From Paracoccus bogoriensis (GTDB lineage: Bacteria; Pseudomonadota; Alphaproteobacteria; Rhodobacterales; Rhodobacteraceae): DNA of 64,000 nucleotides. The notes beneath the pieces are model-generated. The model was not told the DNA's origin. It saw nothing but the letters and a program-made list of their open reading frames with translations, and made no database searches. The DNA is taken from NCBI RefSeq assembly GCF_019431455.1, contig NZ_JAHYSR010000004.1, forward strand, positions 96,342 through 160,341, in the 5' to 3' direction. This document shows, piece after piece, positions 8,625-16,982 of the stretch. Made by a program: the position numbers and the translations under genes. The stretch's first letter is position 1. Each line of letters starts with the position of its first letter.

Positions 8625-9671
8625 ATGAGCCCGATCCCCGCCGCCTTTGCCCTGCCGGGCGACATCGCCACCGTGACGGGGGGCTATCTCTATGACCGCC
8701 GCCTGTTCGAGGGCTTGGAGGGGCTGGGCCATGCGATGCGCCTTGTGCCTCTGTCGCCGCAATTCCCCTTTGCCGATGCGGCGGCGATGGCGGAAAGCCT
8801 TGCCGCACTGGCAGACCTGCCCGCCGATTGCCCGGTCATCGTGGACGGTCTGGCCTATGGCGCGCTGGAGACCGAGGGGCTGGCGCGGGTCCGCGCGCCC
8901 ATCCTGGCGCTGGTGCACCACCCCCTGGCGCTGGAAAGCGGGCTGCCTGCCGATCAGGCCGCCCATCTGGAGGCGACCGAGCGCGCCAATCTGCGCCTTG
9001 CGCGGCATGTGCTGGTCCCCAGCCCCCATACAAGCCGCATCCTGATCGAACGCTACGACGTGCCGCCCGGCGCGATCACCGTCGCCCGGCCTGGCGTCCA
9101 GCCGGTGCGGATTGCGCCCGCCCCGACCGATCCGCCGCTGATCCTGTCGGTGGGCATCCTTCATCCGCGCAAGGGCCACGACATCCTGATCGCGGCCTTG
9201 GGTGCACTGGGCGATCTGGATTGGCGCGCGGTGATCGCCGGAACTCCGTGGGAGGCCGGCCATGCCGATGCGTTGGCGCGCCAGATCGCCGCCAGCCCGG
9301 TTGCCGACCGGATCACCCTGGCCGGGGCCGTGCCGGATGAGCGGCTCGAGACGCTTTACGCCGAGGCCAGCCTGTTCGCGCTGGCCACCCGATACGAGGG
9401 GCATGGGCTGGTCTTTGACGAGGCGATCCTGCGCGGCCTGCCGATCCTGTCCTGCCGCACCGGTGCGGTGCCCGACACGGTGCCGCAGGATGCGGGGCTG
9501 CTGGTCGCGCCCGATGATGCGACGGCCTTTGCCGGGGCGCTGCGGCTGATGCTGACCGATCGGGCACGGCGCGAGGCTGCTGCTGCGGCAGCGCGGCGGG
9601 CGGCGGCGGCCTTGCCCGACTGGCCCGCGACGGCGCGGGTCGTCTCGGGCGTGTTGCAGAGGCTGGCCTAG
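8625..9671 (+). CDS. Family 4-type glycosyltransferase
   Basis: GT-B glycosyltransferase, 348 aa, predicted cytoplasmic or membrane-associated. The N-terminal half begins with TVTGGYLYDRRLFEGLEGLG and the linker carries VPSPHTSRILIERYDVPPG. The C-terminal nucleotide-sugar half has LILSVGILHPRKGHDILI and the family EX7E-like segment TRYEGHGLVFDEAILRGLP. The ATG at 8625 follows GAACAGAGGTGACCCG, giving a ribosome site. It is the last gene of the four-gene envelope module. Sugar and acceptor are unknown. Its stop overlaps the stop of the minus-strand regulator in a CTAG palindrome (9668-9671). Confidence 0.85.
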   Translation: MSPIPAAFALPGDIATVTGGYLYDRRLFEGLEGLGHAMRLVPLSPQFPFADAAAMAESLAALADLPADCPVIVDGLAYGALETEGLARVRAPILALVHHPLALESGLPADQAAHLEATERANLRLARHVLVPSPHTSRILIERYDVPPGAITVARPGVQPVRIAPAPTDPPLILSVGILHPRKGHDILIAALGALGDLDWRAVIAGTPWEAGHADALARQIAASPVADRITLAGAVPDERLETLYAEASLFALATRYEGHGLVFDEAILRGLPILSCRTGAVPDTVPQDAGLLVAPDDATAFAGALRLMLTDRARREAAAAAARRAAAALPDWPATARVVSGVLQRLA

Positions 9672-10441
9672 TCCGACTTCGGGCTGCGGTTGCGCAACCT
9701 GAGCTGTGCGATGGCGTCCTGTTCGTCGGCCTTGCGTTGCGATTCCAGCGCCGCGGCCACGCAATCGAGATGCGATTCCAGCGCCCGGCGGGCCAGCGCG
9801 CCGTCGCGGGCCTGAAGGGCGGCATTGATCGCCTGGTGCTGGTCCAGGATGCGGTCGCGCAGATCGCCGCGCTGAAAGATGCGGGGGCGGTTGAACAGCA
9901 TCCCCTGGCGCAGCAGATCCTGCATGGCGCGCATCATGTGCAGGGCGACGATGTTGTGGCTGGCCTCGACGATGGCCATGTGGAAATCGGCATCCAGCGC
10001 GGCCTCGGCCTCGGGATCGGCGATGGCATGGGCGTGACGCATGTCGGTGACGATCCGGTCCAGCAGGTCCAGATCGGCCTGCCCGGCCTCGGTCGCGGCG
10101 CGTTCGGCGGCCAGCCCCTCAAGATCCTTGCGAAAGCGCAGAAAGTCGTCCGCGGCGCGGGGATGGCGGGCGATCAGCCGCACCAGAGCGGGGGAAAAGG
10201 CGCTGCCCAGAACCTCGGCCACATGGATACCTGCATTGGGGCGCAAGACCAGCAGCCCGTCTGCCTGCATCGCCGCCAACGCCTCGCGCAGCGAGGGGCG
10301 GCTGACACCCATCCGCGCGGCCAGATCGCGTTCGCCCGGCAGACGCTGGCCCGGACGCAGCACGCCTTGCAGGATCAGCCATTCGATCTGGCGTCTCACC
10401 TCTTGCGAAAGTTTCGCAGCGTCGATCTTCTCAAAGGGCAT
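9668..10441 (-). CDS. GntR/FadR-family transcriptional regulator
   Basis: DNA-binding regulator of 257 aa. An N-terminal winged helix (LSQEVRRQIEWLILQGVLRP, then LPGERDLAARMGVSRPSLRE) is followed by an FCD ligand domain. That domain keeps the metal-site residues expected in FadR/LldR/PdhR proteins: DADFHMAIVEASHN, DQHQAINAAL and ESHLDCVAAAL. Such proteins usually answer to organic acids (lactate, glycolate, pyruvate). No metabolic target lies next to it, so the ligand is not assigned. It is transcribed in the same direction as the OmpA-type gene upstream, but a strong terminator separates the two. Confidence 0.88.
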   Translation of the reverse strand: MPFEKIDAAKLSQEVRRQIEWLILQGVLRPGQRLPGERDLAARMGVSRPSLREALAAMQADGLLVLRPNAGIHVAEVLGSAFSPALVRLIARHPRAADDFLRFRKDLEGLAAERAATEAGQADLDLLDRIVTDMRHAHAIADPEAEAALDADFHMAIVEASHNIVALHMMRAMQDLLRQGMLFNRPRIFQRGDLRDRILDQHQAINAALQARDGALARRALESHLDCVAAALESQRKADEQDAIAQLRLRNRSPKSD

Positions 10442-10504
10442 GGGGTGCGGCTTTTCGGGGGATGCGGTCGCGGGACCAGATTAGGCGAGGGGGCGCGGGA
10501 ATGC

Positions 10505-10529
10505 AAAAGGGGCCGGACAAGCCGGCCCC
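10505..10529 (-). terminator. Rho-independent terminator of the OmpA-type lipoprotein gene
   Basis: On the minus strand an 8-bp stem GGGGCCGG/CCGGCCCC (10509-10529, 5-nt loop) is followed by TTTT (10508-10505). It lies 24 nt after the stop of the lipoprotein gene. Confidence 0.8.
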
Positions 10530-10552
10530 CTTGTCGTCGATGCGTGCCGCAA

Positions 10553-11209
10553 TCACTGGGTCGGACGAATCAGGATCTCGACGCGGCGGTTCTGGGCGCG
10601 CCCGGCCTCGGTCGCGTTCGAGGCGACGGGTTGGGTATCGGCCACGCCAATGGCGGTGAGGCGGCTCGGGGCGACGCCTGCAGCGGCCAGGATACCCGCC
10701 ACCGATTGCGCGCGGCGTTGCGACAGATCCCGGTTGATCGCCGGCGTGCCGGTGCTGTCGGTGTGGCCCACGACCTCGACCCGGCTGTTCGGATACTGGT
10801 TCAGGTTGCGCGCGACGGCATAGAGATCCTGCTGGGCGGGGCCGGACACGGCGGCCGAGCCGGTCGCGAAAAGAATGCCATCGGGCATCACGACCTGCAG
10901 ATACGACCCGTGATTGACCACGCGGATATTCGGGTTGGTCAGCGATTGCTGCAGGGCCTGAGCCTGGCGGTCGAGCATGTTGCCCGCGACCGCGCCCACG
11001 GCGGCGCCGACGATGGCCCCGCGCGCGGCGTCACGGCTGCGGCCGCTGCTGTCATCGTCGCGCGTGCCGGCAAGCACGGCGCCGACGGCGGCGCCGGCCA
11101 GCGCGCCCTGCTGGGTGCGGCTCATGCCGCCGTTCATGGCCGGGTCGGCGCAGGCGGTCAGGACCAGAAGTCCCGAGGCGGCGAGAATGGTGGTGGCGCG
11201 GAGTGTCAT
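10553..11209 (-). CDS. OmpA-family outer-membrane lipoprotein with glycine zippers (YiaD-like)
   Basis: A 218-aa lipoprotein: signal peptide with lipobox LVLTAC at about residues 15-20, then two glycine-zipper segments (GALAGAAVGAVLAG and GAIVGAAVGAVAGN). The C-terminal OmpA-like peptidoglycan-binding domain carries VEVVGHTDSTGTPAINRDLS and RRAQSVAGIL, where the family binds diaminopimelate. The start at 11209 is chosen over longer open frame because it gives the signal peptide and has GGAGAGGGAG just upstream. It probably tethers the outer membrane to the wall. Confidence 0.88.
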   Translation of the reverse strand: MTLRATTILAASGLLVLTACADPAMNGGMSRTQQGALAGAAVGAVLAGTRDDDSSGRSRDAARGAIVGAAVGAVAGNMLDRQAQALQQSLTNPNIRVVNHGSYLQVVMPDGILFATGSAAVSGPAQQDLYAVARNLNQYPNSRVEVVGHTDSTGTPAINRDLSQRRAQSVAGILAAAGVAPSRLTAIGVADTQPVASNATEAGRAQNRRVEILIRPTQ

Positions 11210-11432
11210 GCGGCTCCCTCTCCTTGTGATGGGCCGTGCCGGTCCGGCATGGCTGTCGAATCCTGTGCTGGCGGTCCGATTCCGGTCCACCGCGGCAACG
11301 CGCGTCACGCTGTCGCAGTTCCCGGCGGAAGGAAAGCCCAAGTTTTGGTGAAGGCGATGGAATGACGTCACAAACGGGCGATGAGCAGGGCCGCTTGCAT
11401 CGCGCCGCCCGTCAGGCCAGAAGAAGGCGGTC

Positions 11433-12095
11433 ATGGCCCGCTTGTCCCGCATTCCCCCGGCGTTACCCTTTGCCGCCCAGGTCGCGATCTTTTCGCGGCT
11501 GCAGGCGGTCAACCCCACGCCCGAAACCGAACTGGAATTCGTCAACCCCTTCACGCTGGTCGTGGCGGTGGCCCTGTCTGCGCAGGCGACCGATGCGGGC
11601 GTCAACCGCGCCACGCGGGGCCTGTTCGCGGTGGCCGACACGCCCGAGAAGATGCTGGCCCTGGGCGTCGAGGGCGTCACCGAGCATATCAGGACGATCG
11701 GTCTCTATCGCCAGAAGGCAAGGAACGTCATCGCGCTGTCGCGCATCCTGGTCGAAGATTACGGCGGAGAGGTGCCTGACAGCCGCGCGGCGCTGACCAG
11801 CCTGCCGGGCGTCGGGCGCAAGACCGCCAATGTTGTCCTGTCCTGCGCCTTCGGCCATCCGGCGCAGGCGGTGGACACGCATATCTTCCGCGTCGGCAAC
11901 CGCACCCGCATCGCGCCGGGCCGCAACGTGGACGAGGTCGAGCGCGCCATCGAGGATCACGTTCCCGCCCGCTTCCAGGCCCATGCCCATCACTGGCTGA
12001 TCCTGCATGGCCGCCATGTCTGCCAGGCGCGCAGGCCCCGCTGCGGCATCTGCCCGATTGCCGATCTCTGCCCCTACGAGGAAAAGACCGAATGA
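11433..12095 (+). CDS. nth: Endonuclease III (DNA glycosylase/AP lyase)
   Basis: Base-excision-repair enzyme removing oxidised pyrimidines. The 220-aa product has the helix-hairpin-helix LPGVGRKTANVV with the catalytic Lys, the catalytic Asp in AVDTHIFRVGNR, and a C-terminal [4Fe-4S] loop with spacing C-x6-C-x2-C-x5-C (VCQARRPRCGICPIADLC). Length and motif order fit E. coli Nth. Its end overlaps the PfkB kinase start by 4 nt (ATGA). Confidence 0.96.
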   Translation: MARLSRIPPALPFAAQVAIFSRLQAVNPTPETELEFVNPFTLVVAVALSAQATDAGVNRATRGLFAVADTPEKMLALGVEGVTEHIRTIGLYRQKARNVIALSRILVEDYGGEVPDSRAALTSLPGVGRKTANVVLSCAFGHPAQAVDTHIFRVGNRTRIAPGRNVDEVERAIEDHVPARFQAHAHHWLILHGRHVCQARRPRCGICPIADLCPYEEKTE

Positions 12096-13120
12096 CCCTG
12101 GCCTCTGACAAGACCCCCTATGTGATCGGGATCGGCAATGCCGTCATGGACATCATCGCCCCCACCGACGAGGCGCGGCTGGCTGAATTGGGCATCGCCA
12201 AGGGCATCATGCAACTGGTCGAGCGCGAGCGGTCGGAATTCCTGATGGCGGCGCAGGCCGATGACAGATCCGCACGGCGCGCGGATGCGCGGATGGTCGC
12301 CGGCGGCAGCGTGGCCAATACGCTGGCCGGAATCGGGGGCCTCGGTCTGCGGACCGCCTTCATCGGGCTGGTGGCGGATGACGAGATCGGACGGCTCTAT
12401 GCCCGCCAGACCGAGGCGGCGGGAACGCGCTTTGTCAACACGCCCGTCGCGGGGTCGGACCTGCCCAGTTCGCGCACGATCATCTTTGTCACCCCCGATG
12501 GCGAGCGGTCGATGAACACCTATCTGGGGATCTCGGCCGAGCTGGGGCCGGATGACGTGGATCCGGCGGTCTTCGAGGGCGCGGGCTGGCTGTTCCTGGA
12601 GGGCTATCTGTTCGACAAGGACAAGGGCAAGGCCGCGTTCCTGAGGGCCACCGAATATTGCCATGCGGCGGGCGGTCAGGCCGGGATCGCGCTGTCGGAC
12701 CCGTTCTGCGTGGACCGCCACCGCGACGATTTCCGCAAGCTGGTCGCCGGGCCGATGGATTACGTGATCGGCAATATCCACGAATGGCAGTCGCTTTATC
12801 AGGTCGAGGATCTGGAGGAGGCGCTGCGCCTGGCCGTGGCCGATTGCCGGACGGTGATCTGCACGCGCTCGGGCGATGACGCCATCCTGATCCGCGAGGG
12901 CGAGCGGGTCAGCATCCCCGTCCAGCGCGTGGTGCCGGTGGATGCGACGGGCGCGGGCGACCAGTTCGCGGCGGGTCTGATCTATGGGCTGGCCTGCGGG
13001 CATTCCCTGGCTGCGGCCGGCCGGATGGGCTGCATTGCGGCATCCGAGGTGATCAGCCATGTCGGCGCGCGTCCCGAGGCCGACATCATGGCGCGGTTCC
13101 GGGCCGAAGGGCTGGTCTGA
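12092..13120 (+). CDS. PfkB-family sugar/nucleoside kinase (adenosine kinase-like)
   Basis: ATP-dependent kinase of the ribokinase fold, 342 aa. It has the N-terminal GIGNAVMDIIAPTDEARL, the substrate-side GGSVANTLAGIGGLG and the PfkB signature 2 VDATGAGDQFAAGLIYG with the catalytic Asp. Alphaproteobacterial relatives of this length are annotated as adenosine kinases, which fits, but substrate is not proven by sequence alone. It is coupled to nth by an ATGA overlap and followed by a GC-rich hairpin. Confidence 0.85.
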   Translation: MTLASDKTPYVIGIGNAVMDIIAPTDEARLAELGIAKGIMQLVERERSEFLMAAQADDRSARRADARMVAGGSVANTLAGIGGLGLRTAFIGLVADDEIGRLYARQTEAAGTRFVNTPVAGSDLPSSRTIIFVTPDGERSMNTYLGISAELGPDDVDPAVFEGAGWLFLEGYLFDKDKGKAAFLRATEYCHAAGGQAGIALSDPFCVDRHRDDFRKLVAGPMDYVIGNIHEWQSLYQVEDLEEALRLAVADCRTVICTRSGDDAILIREGERVSIPVQRVVPVDATGAGDQFAAGLIYGLACGHSLAAAGRMGCIAASEVISHVGARPEADIMARFRAEGLV

Positions 13121-13152
13121 GGTCATCGGTCCCGGGATTGCGTCCCGCGACG

Positions 13153-13172
13153 GCGGGGGGCCAGCCCCCCGC
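13153..13172 (+). terminator. GC-rich hairpin after the PfkB kinase gene
   Basis: An 8-bp perfect stem GCGGGGGG/CCCCCCGC with a 4-nt CCAG loop lies 33 nt after the kinase stop. There is no T-run, so it may be a weak terminator or a 3'-end-stabilising structure. Confidence 0.5.
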
Positions 13173-13303
13173 ACCCCCCGATTCATCCCTGCAACGGGGA
13201 CGGGGCGGCGGCAAGGCGCTGGCCCGCGCTGGCCTGCGGCGTTGCACGGCGCGGGGGTGGCGTGTATCAGGGCGGGAATTGCGAGCAGTTGAAGGACATG
13301 CGG

Positions 13304-14566
13304 ATGCGCCGGGTTGTTGTCACGGGATTGGGGATGGTCACGCCTCTGGCCTCTGGGGTCGAGGCGACCTGGGAGCGCCTGCTGGCCGGCAAGTCGGGCG
13401 CCGGGCCGATCACGCGGTTCGATCCCAAGGACGTGGCGACGAAGTATGCCTGCGAGATACCCTTGGGCGACGGGACGGACGGCACCTTCAATCCCGATCA
13501 CTGGATGGAGCCGAAGGACCGGCGCAAGGTCGATGACTTCATCCTCTACGGCATGGCCGCAGCGCAGCAGGCGGTCGAGGATGCCGGCTGGATGCCCCAG
13601 GACGAGCAAGGCCGCCTGCGGACCGGCGTGATGATCGGTTCGGGCATCGGCGGGCTGTCCTCGATCGCCGAGACCGCTGTGCTGATCAAGGAACGGGGCC
13701 CGAAGCGGGTCAGTCCTTTCTTCATTCCCGGCGCGCTGATCAACCTGGTTTCGGGTCAGGTCTCGATCCGCTACGGGTTCAAGGGGCCGAACCATGCGGT
13801 CGTGACCGCCTGTTCGACCGGCGCCCATGCGATCGGGGATGCGGCGCGGCTGATCCGCTACGGCGATGCCGATGTGATGATCGCGGGCGGCGCCGAAAGC
13901 CCGATCAGCGAGATCGGGATCGCGGGCTTCAACGCCTGCAAGGCGCTGTCCACCAGGCGCGCCGATGATCCGCAGGCCGCAAGCCGCCCCTATGACGTGG
14001 ACCGCGACGGCTTCGTGATGGGCGAGGGCGCGGGCGTCGTCGTGCTGGAGGAATACGAGCACGCCCGCGCACGCGGCGCGAAGATCTATGCCGAGGTGTT
14101 GGGTTATGGCCTGTCGGGCGATGCCTATCACATCACCGCCCCGTCCGAGGATGGCGATGGCGGCTATCGCGCCATGGAGGCGGCACTGCGTTCGGCCGGG
14201 CTGACGCCGGACCGGATCGACTATATCAACGCGCATGGCACCAGCACCATGGCCGACACGATCGAACTGGGCGCAGTCGAGCGGTTGATGGGCGATCATG
14301 CGGCAAAGGCGGTCATGTCCTCGACCAAGTCCAGCATCGGGCACCTGCTGGGGGCGGCTGGCGCGGTCGAGGCGATCTTCTGCGTGCTGGCGATCCGAGA
14401 CCAGATCTGCCCGCCGACGATCAACCTGGACAACCCGGCCGTCACGCCCAGGCTGGACCTGGCCGCCAATGCCGCCGTGCGCCGCAAGGTCGATGTGGCC
14501 CTGTCCAACAGCTTCGGCTTCGGCGGCACCAATGCCAGCTTGATCCTGGGGCGCGTGGCGGAATGA
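13304..14566 (+). CDS. fabF: 3-oxoacyl-ACP synthase II (KAS II)
   Basis: Condensing enzyme of fatty acid elongation. The 420-aa product has the thiolase-fold Cys-His-His triad: Cys in VVTACSTGAHAIG, His in YINAHGTSTMADT and His in SSIGHLLGAAGA, plus the C-terminal NSFGFGGTNASL. The frame is open from 13262, but GAAGGA at 13291-13296 is correctly spaced only for the ATG at 13304, and the protein then starts MRRVVVTGLGMVTPLA like other FabF proteins. It overlaps mltG by 4 nt. Confidence 0.95.
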   Translation: MRRVVVTGLGMVTPLASGVEATWERLLAGKSGAGPITRFDPKDVATKYACEIPLGDGTDGTFNPDHWMEPKDRRKVDDFILYGMAAAQQAVEDAGWMPQDEQGRLRTGVMIGSGIGGLSSIAETAVLIKERGPKRVSPFFIPGALINLVSGQVSIRYGFKGPNHAVVTACSTGAHAIGDAARLIRYGDADVMIAGGAESPISEIGIAGFNACKALSTRRADDPQAASRPYDVDRDGFVMGEGAGVVVLEEYEHARARGAKIYAEVLGYGLSGDAYHITAPSEDGDGGYRAMEAALRSAGLTPDRIDYINAHGTSTMADTIELGAVERLMGDHAAKAVMSSTKSSIGHLLGAAGAVEAIFCVLAIRDQICPPTINLDNPAVTPRLDLAANAAVRRKVDVALSNSFGFGGTNASLILGRVAE

Positions 14567-15747
14567 TCTGGCGCAACCTTGCCTCGAACATGCTGACGCT
14601 GCTGCTGGTGCTGCTGGTCGCGGCAGCGGCGGCGGTGGCCTGGGCCAAGCGCGAGTTCACCGGGCCCGGCATCAGCGAGGTCGCGCAATGCGTCGAGATC
14701 CCGCCGGGCGCCAGCCTGGGCGCGGTCAGCGAACGGTTGGCGGCGCAGGGGGCGATCTCGAACGCCTATGTGTTCCGGGCGGGGGCGGATTATCTGGGCA
14801 AGGCCGGAGACCTGAAATTCGGCAGCTTTCTGATTCCTCCCCGCGCCAGCATGGAAGAGATCATCGGCGTGATCACGGCCGGCGGACCTTCGACCTGCGG
14901 GACCGAGATCGTGCTGCGGGTGGGGGTCCGCGAAACGGTCATGCTGCTGCGCGACACCAATCCTGAAACGGGCGCCTATGAGGAGGTCGCGCGTTTCAAC
15001 CCCGCCGCAGACGAACGCCCCGAGGCGATCGCCGAGGCCGAGCAACGCGGCGATATCCGCATGTCGCTGGTCGTGGTCGAAGGCGTGACCAGCTGGCAGG
15101 TGGTCGAAGGGTTGAAGGCCGCGAGCTTTCTGACCGGCGAAGTGGCCGAAATCCCCGCCGAAGGCACGCTGGCGCCCGACACCTATCTGCTGTCGCAGGG
15201 CAGCGACCGCGGCGCGATCCTGGCCGAGATGGCCCGGCGGCAAGAGGCGATCCTGGCCGCCGAATGGGAGAGCCGTGCCGAGGGCCTGCCCTATGCCAAT
15301 CCGCAGGAGGCGCTGATCATGGCCTCGATCGTGGAAAAGGAGACCTCGATTCCTGCCGAGCGGCCACAGGTCGCCAGCGTCTTCGTCAACCGGCTGCGGC
15401 AGGGAATGCGGTTGCAGACCGATCCGACGGTGATCTATGGCGTGACCGAAGGCCGGGGCATCCTGGATCGCGGCATCCGCCGGTCGGAACTGGAAGCGCG
15501 CACGCCCTGGAACACCTATCAGATCGACGGGCTGCCGCCGACGCCGATCGCCAATCCGGGCCGCGCCTCGATCCGGGCGGCGCTGAACCCCGACACGACG
15601 GATTACCTGTTCTTCGTGGCCGATGGAACGGGCGGACACGCCTTCAGCCGGACCCTGGCCGAGCATAACGCCGCAGTCGCACGCTGGCGCGAGATCGAGC
15701 GCCAGCGCGGCCTGCCCGCCGACAGCCCGGTTCAGACCGACCAGTAG
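14563..15747 (+). CDS. mltG: Endolytic murein transglycosylase
   Basis: Inner-membrane enzyme that cuts nascent glycan strands. The 394-aa protein has one N-terminal transmembrane helix (MLTLLLVLLVAAAAAVAWA), a LysM-like region and the YceG catalytic domain. The catalytic Glu is in MASIVEKETSIPAERP, and the later NRLRQGMRLQTDPTVIYG and LNPDTTDYLFFVADGTGGH are family hallmarks. The fabF-mltG coupling (ATGA) is common in alphaproteobacteria. A terminator follows within 60 nt. Confidence 0.95.
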   Translation: MIWRNLASNMLTLLLVLLVAAAAAVAWAKREFTGPGISEVAQCVEIPPGASLGAVSERLAAQGAISNAYVFRAGADYLGKAGDLKFGSFLIPPRASMEEIIGVITAGGPSTCGTEIVLRVGVRETVMLLRDTNPETGAYEEVARFNPAADERPEAIAEAEQRGDIRMSLVVVEGVTSWQVVEGLKAASFLTGEVAEIPAEGTLAPDTYLLSQGSDRGAILAEMARRQEAILAAEWESRAEGLPYANPQEALIMASIVEKETSIPAERPQVASVFVNRLRQGMRLQTDPTVIYGVTEGRGILDRGIRRSELEARTPWNTYQIDGLPPTPIANPGRASIRAALNPDTTDYLFFVADGTGGHAFSRTLAEHNAAVARWREIERQRGLPADSPVQTDQ

Positions 15748-15770
15748 GACTTGGAGGATTTGACATTGAG

Positions 15771-15807
15771 AGGCCTCGGGACCAGTCTTGCTGGCGCGGG
15801 GCCTTTT
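15771..15807 (+). terminator. Terminator after mltG
   Basis: AGGCC (15771-15775) pairs with GGCCT (15800-15804), with further inner pairing CCAG/CTGG, followed by TTTTC. It lies about 25 nt after the mltG stop. Confidence 0.6.
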
Positions 15808-15857
15808 CGTTACGGCGCGGCACGGGGCTGCGGCGGGCCTTGCCGGAGGATGCTGCC

Positions 15858-16298
15858 ATGAAGATGTCGGAGATGTTTGCGATGCTGGCCGAGAACGCCC
15901 GGACCTTTGAGGAGAGGATGAGCGCCCTGCAGGCCGAGATGGCGAAGAACAGCGAAAGCGCCATGGACTATGCCCGCCAGTGGCAGGCCAGCGCCATGCA
16001 GCGGCAGGAGGAGGTCAACCGCCAGATCCGCGAGCATATGGCCAACGCCAACGAACAGGTTCGCGAACAGTGGCAGAAGATGCAATCAGGCTGGGAGGCG
16101 CAATATGAAAGAATGCGCGCCCAAGGCGAGGAGATGCGCGCCGCCGCGATGAAGATGGCGGGCGGCAAGGACGCACACGGCCTGGCCGATTGGGCCGAGG
16201 CCTATGCCGCCCAGATGGTGGCCTTTGCCCAGAAGGTTCAGGCCGAGGCCGCCGAAGCCATCGCCAGAGCCACCGAAGCGCGTAGCAAAAAGGGCTGA
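15858..16298 (+). CDS. Small charged coiled-coil protein, function unknown
   Basis: A 146-aa protein made almost entirely of amphipathic alpha-helix rich in Glu, Gln, Met, Ala and Lys (for example ARTFEERMSALQAEMAKNSE and NRQIREHMANANEQVREQWQ), ending in SKKG. It has no signal peptide or membrane span. It resembles phasin-like or apolipoprotein-like helical proteins only in composition. The ATG at 15858 has CGGAGGA at the right distance; the earlier in-frame start at 15840 does not. It stands alone between the mltG terminator and the GTA cluster. A link to the GTA is possible only by position. Confidence 0.65.
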   Translation: MKMSEMFAMLAENARTFEERMSALQAEMAKNSESAMDYARQWQASAMQRQEEVNRQIREHMANANEQVREQWQKMQSGWEAQYERMRAQGEEMRAAAMKMAGGKDAHGLADWAEAYAAQMVAFAQKVQAEAAEAIARATEARSKKG

Positions 16299-16433
16299 AA
16301 CGGGCCCTGAAGCGCGCGATTCTGCCTGGGTGTTGCGCGGGTTCGTCATGCGTGCGCCAAGGGTGTTGCGCGGATCAAGGCTTTGTTTTTGAACGTTTAA
16401 TGAATGAGAGGCGTTCTCTCTCAGGTTTAGCGA

Positions 16434-16462
16434 TTGACTCGCCGAACGGCCTGAGGTAGAAG
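16434..16462 (+). promoter_or_regulatory. Candidate promoter of the GTA cluster with an upstream inverted repeat
   Basis: TTGACT (16434-16439) and TAGAAG (16457-16462) are separated by 17 nt. Just upstream is a small inverted repeat, GAGAG-GCGTT-CTCTC (about 16406-16420), a possible operator. The whole gap 16299-16565 holds no gene I can support. In R. capsulatus the GTA promoter is activated by GafA; no known GafA motif was compared here. Confidence 0.4.
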
Positions 16463-16488
16463 TTCCCCATGCTGGGAGAAATGGGCAA

Positions 16489-16520
16489 GCGGCCAGGGGG
16501 AGACCCCTCAGGCCGCTTTT
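16489..16520 (+). terminator. Terminator-like hairpin in the GTA 5' leader
   Basis: GCGGCC (16489-16494) pairs with GGCCGC (16511-16516) and, inside, AGGGG pairs with CCCCT around a GAGA loop; TTTT follows (16517-16520). The form is that of an intrinsic terminator, yet it lies between the candidate promoter and orfg1 (16566). It may attenuate GTA transcription or stop read-through from upstream. Confidence 0.6.
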
Positions 16521-16565
16521 GCATTTCGAGGCTCGTGCGGACAGGACACGAGGCGGGACAGTTGC

Positions 16566-16982
16566 ATGAACGATATGGAATGGGGCAAAGCGGGCAAACC
16601 CGCCGGACCTTTCACGGCCGCAAGGCAGTCCGGGACCGGGCCGGCCGAAGAGCTGCGCGCGGCCGGAGCACCAGTGGACGAGGACGAGATCGCCGTCGCC
16701 CGCTGGTTGTTCTGGGACTACGTCAAGGATCTGCGCCAGCATCAGGCCGAGCTTGTCTCGATCCAGGCAGACGAGATTGATCCGGCCCGGCTGAAAAAGG
16801 CGGTGGACGCGGCGCGCACGGTTCGTGACGCGATCCAGCTTCTGATGGTGGAAAGGAACAAGGTTGACAAACTTCGCAAGGAGATCGCGGGCGGGGTCGC
16901 AGGAGGCTGCCTTGACCTTGACGCCGCACGAGACGAGATCGGGCGCCGCCTGGCTTGCCTCCGCCGAGCCGGAGCAGGTTGA
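16566..16982 (+). CDS. GTA orfg1: small terminase subunit
   Basis: First gene of the gene transfer agent cluster, 138 aa. It is mostly helical with a charged core (VDEDEIAVARWLFWDYVKDL, ARTVRDAIQLLMVERNKVDK). In R. capsulatus the orfg1 product acts as the small terminase that hands host DNA to TerL; this assignment is by position and size, since small terminases diverge quickly. The gene overlaps terL by 71 nt if the TTG start of terL is right. Confidence 0.8.
   Translation: MNDMEWGKAGKPAGPFTAARQSGTGPAEELRAAGAPVDEDEIAVARWLFWDYVKDLRQHQAELVSIQADEIDPARLKKAVDAARTVRDAIQLLMVERNKVDKLRKEIAGGVAGGCLDLDAARDEIGRRLACLRRAGAG

Noticed and set aside
11363..11370. TGACGTCA palindrome upstream of nth as an operator
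   Set aside because: An isolated 8-bp palindrome with no second copy or supporting promoter context.
12074..14344. Long minus-strand frame opposite the PfkB kinase and fabF
   Set aside because: Spans two well-defined plus-strand genes and has no recognisable domain.
16469..16780. Small plus-strand frame over the GTA leader hairpin as a leader peptide
   Set aside because: No ribosome site, and it overlaps orfg1 in another frame for over 200 nt.
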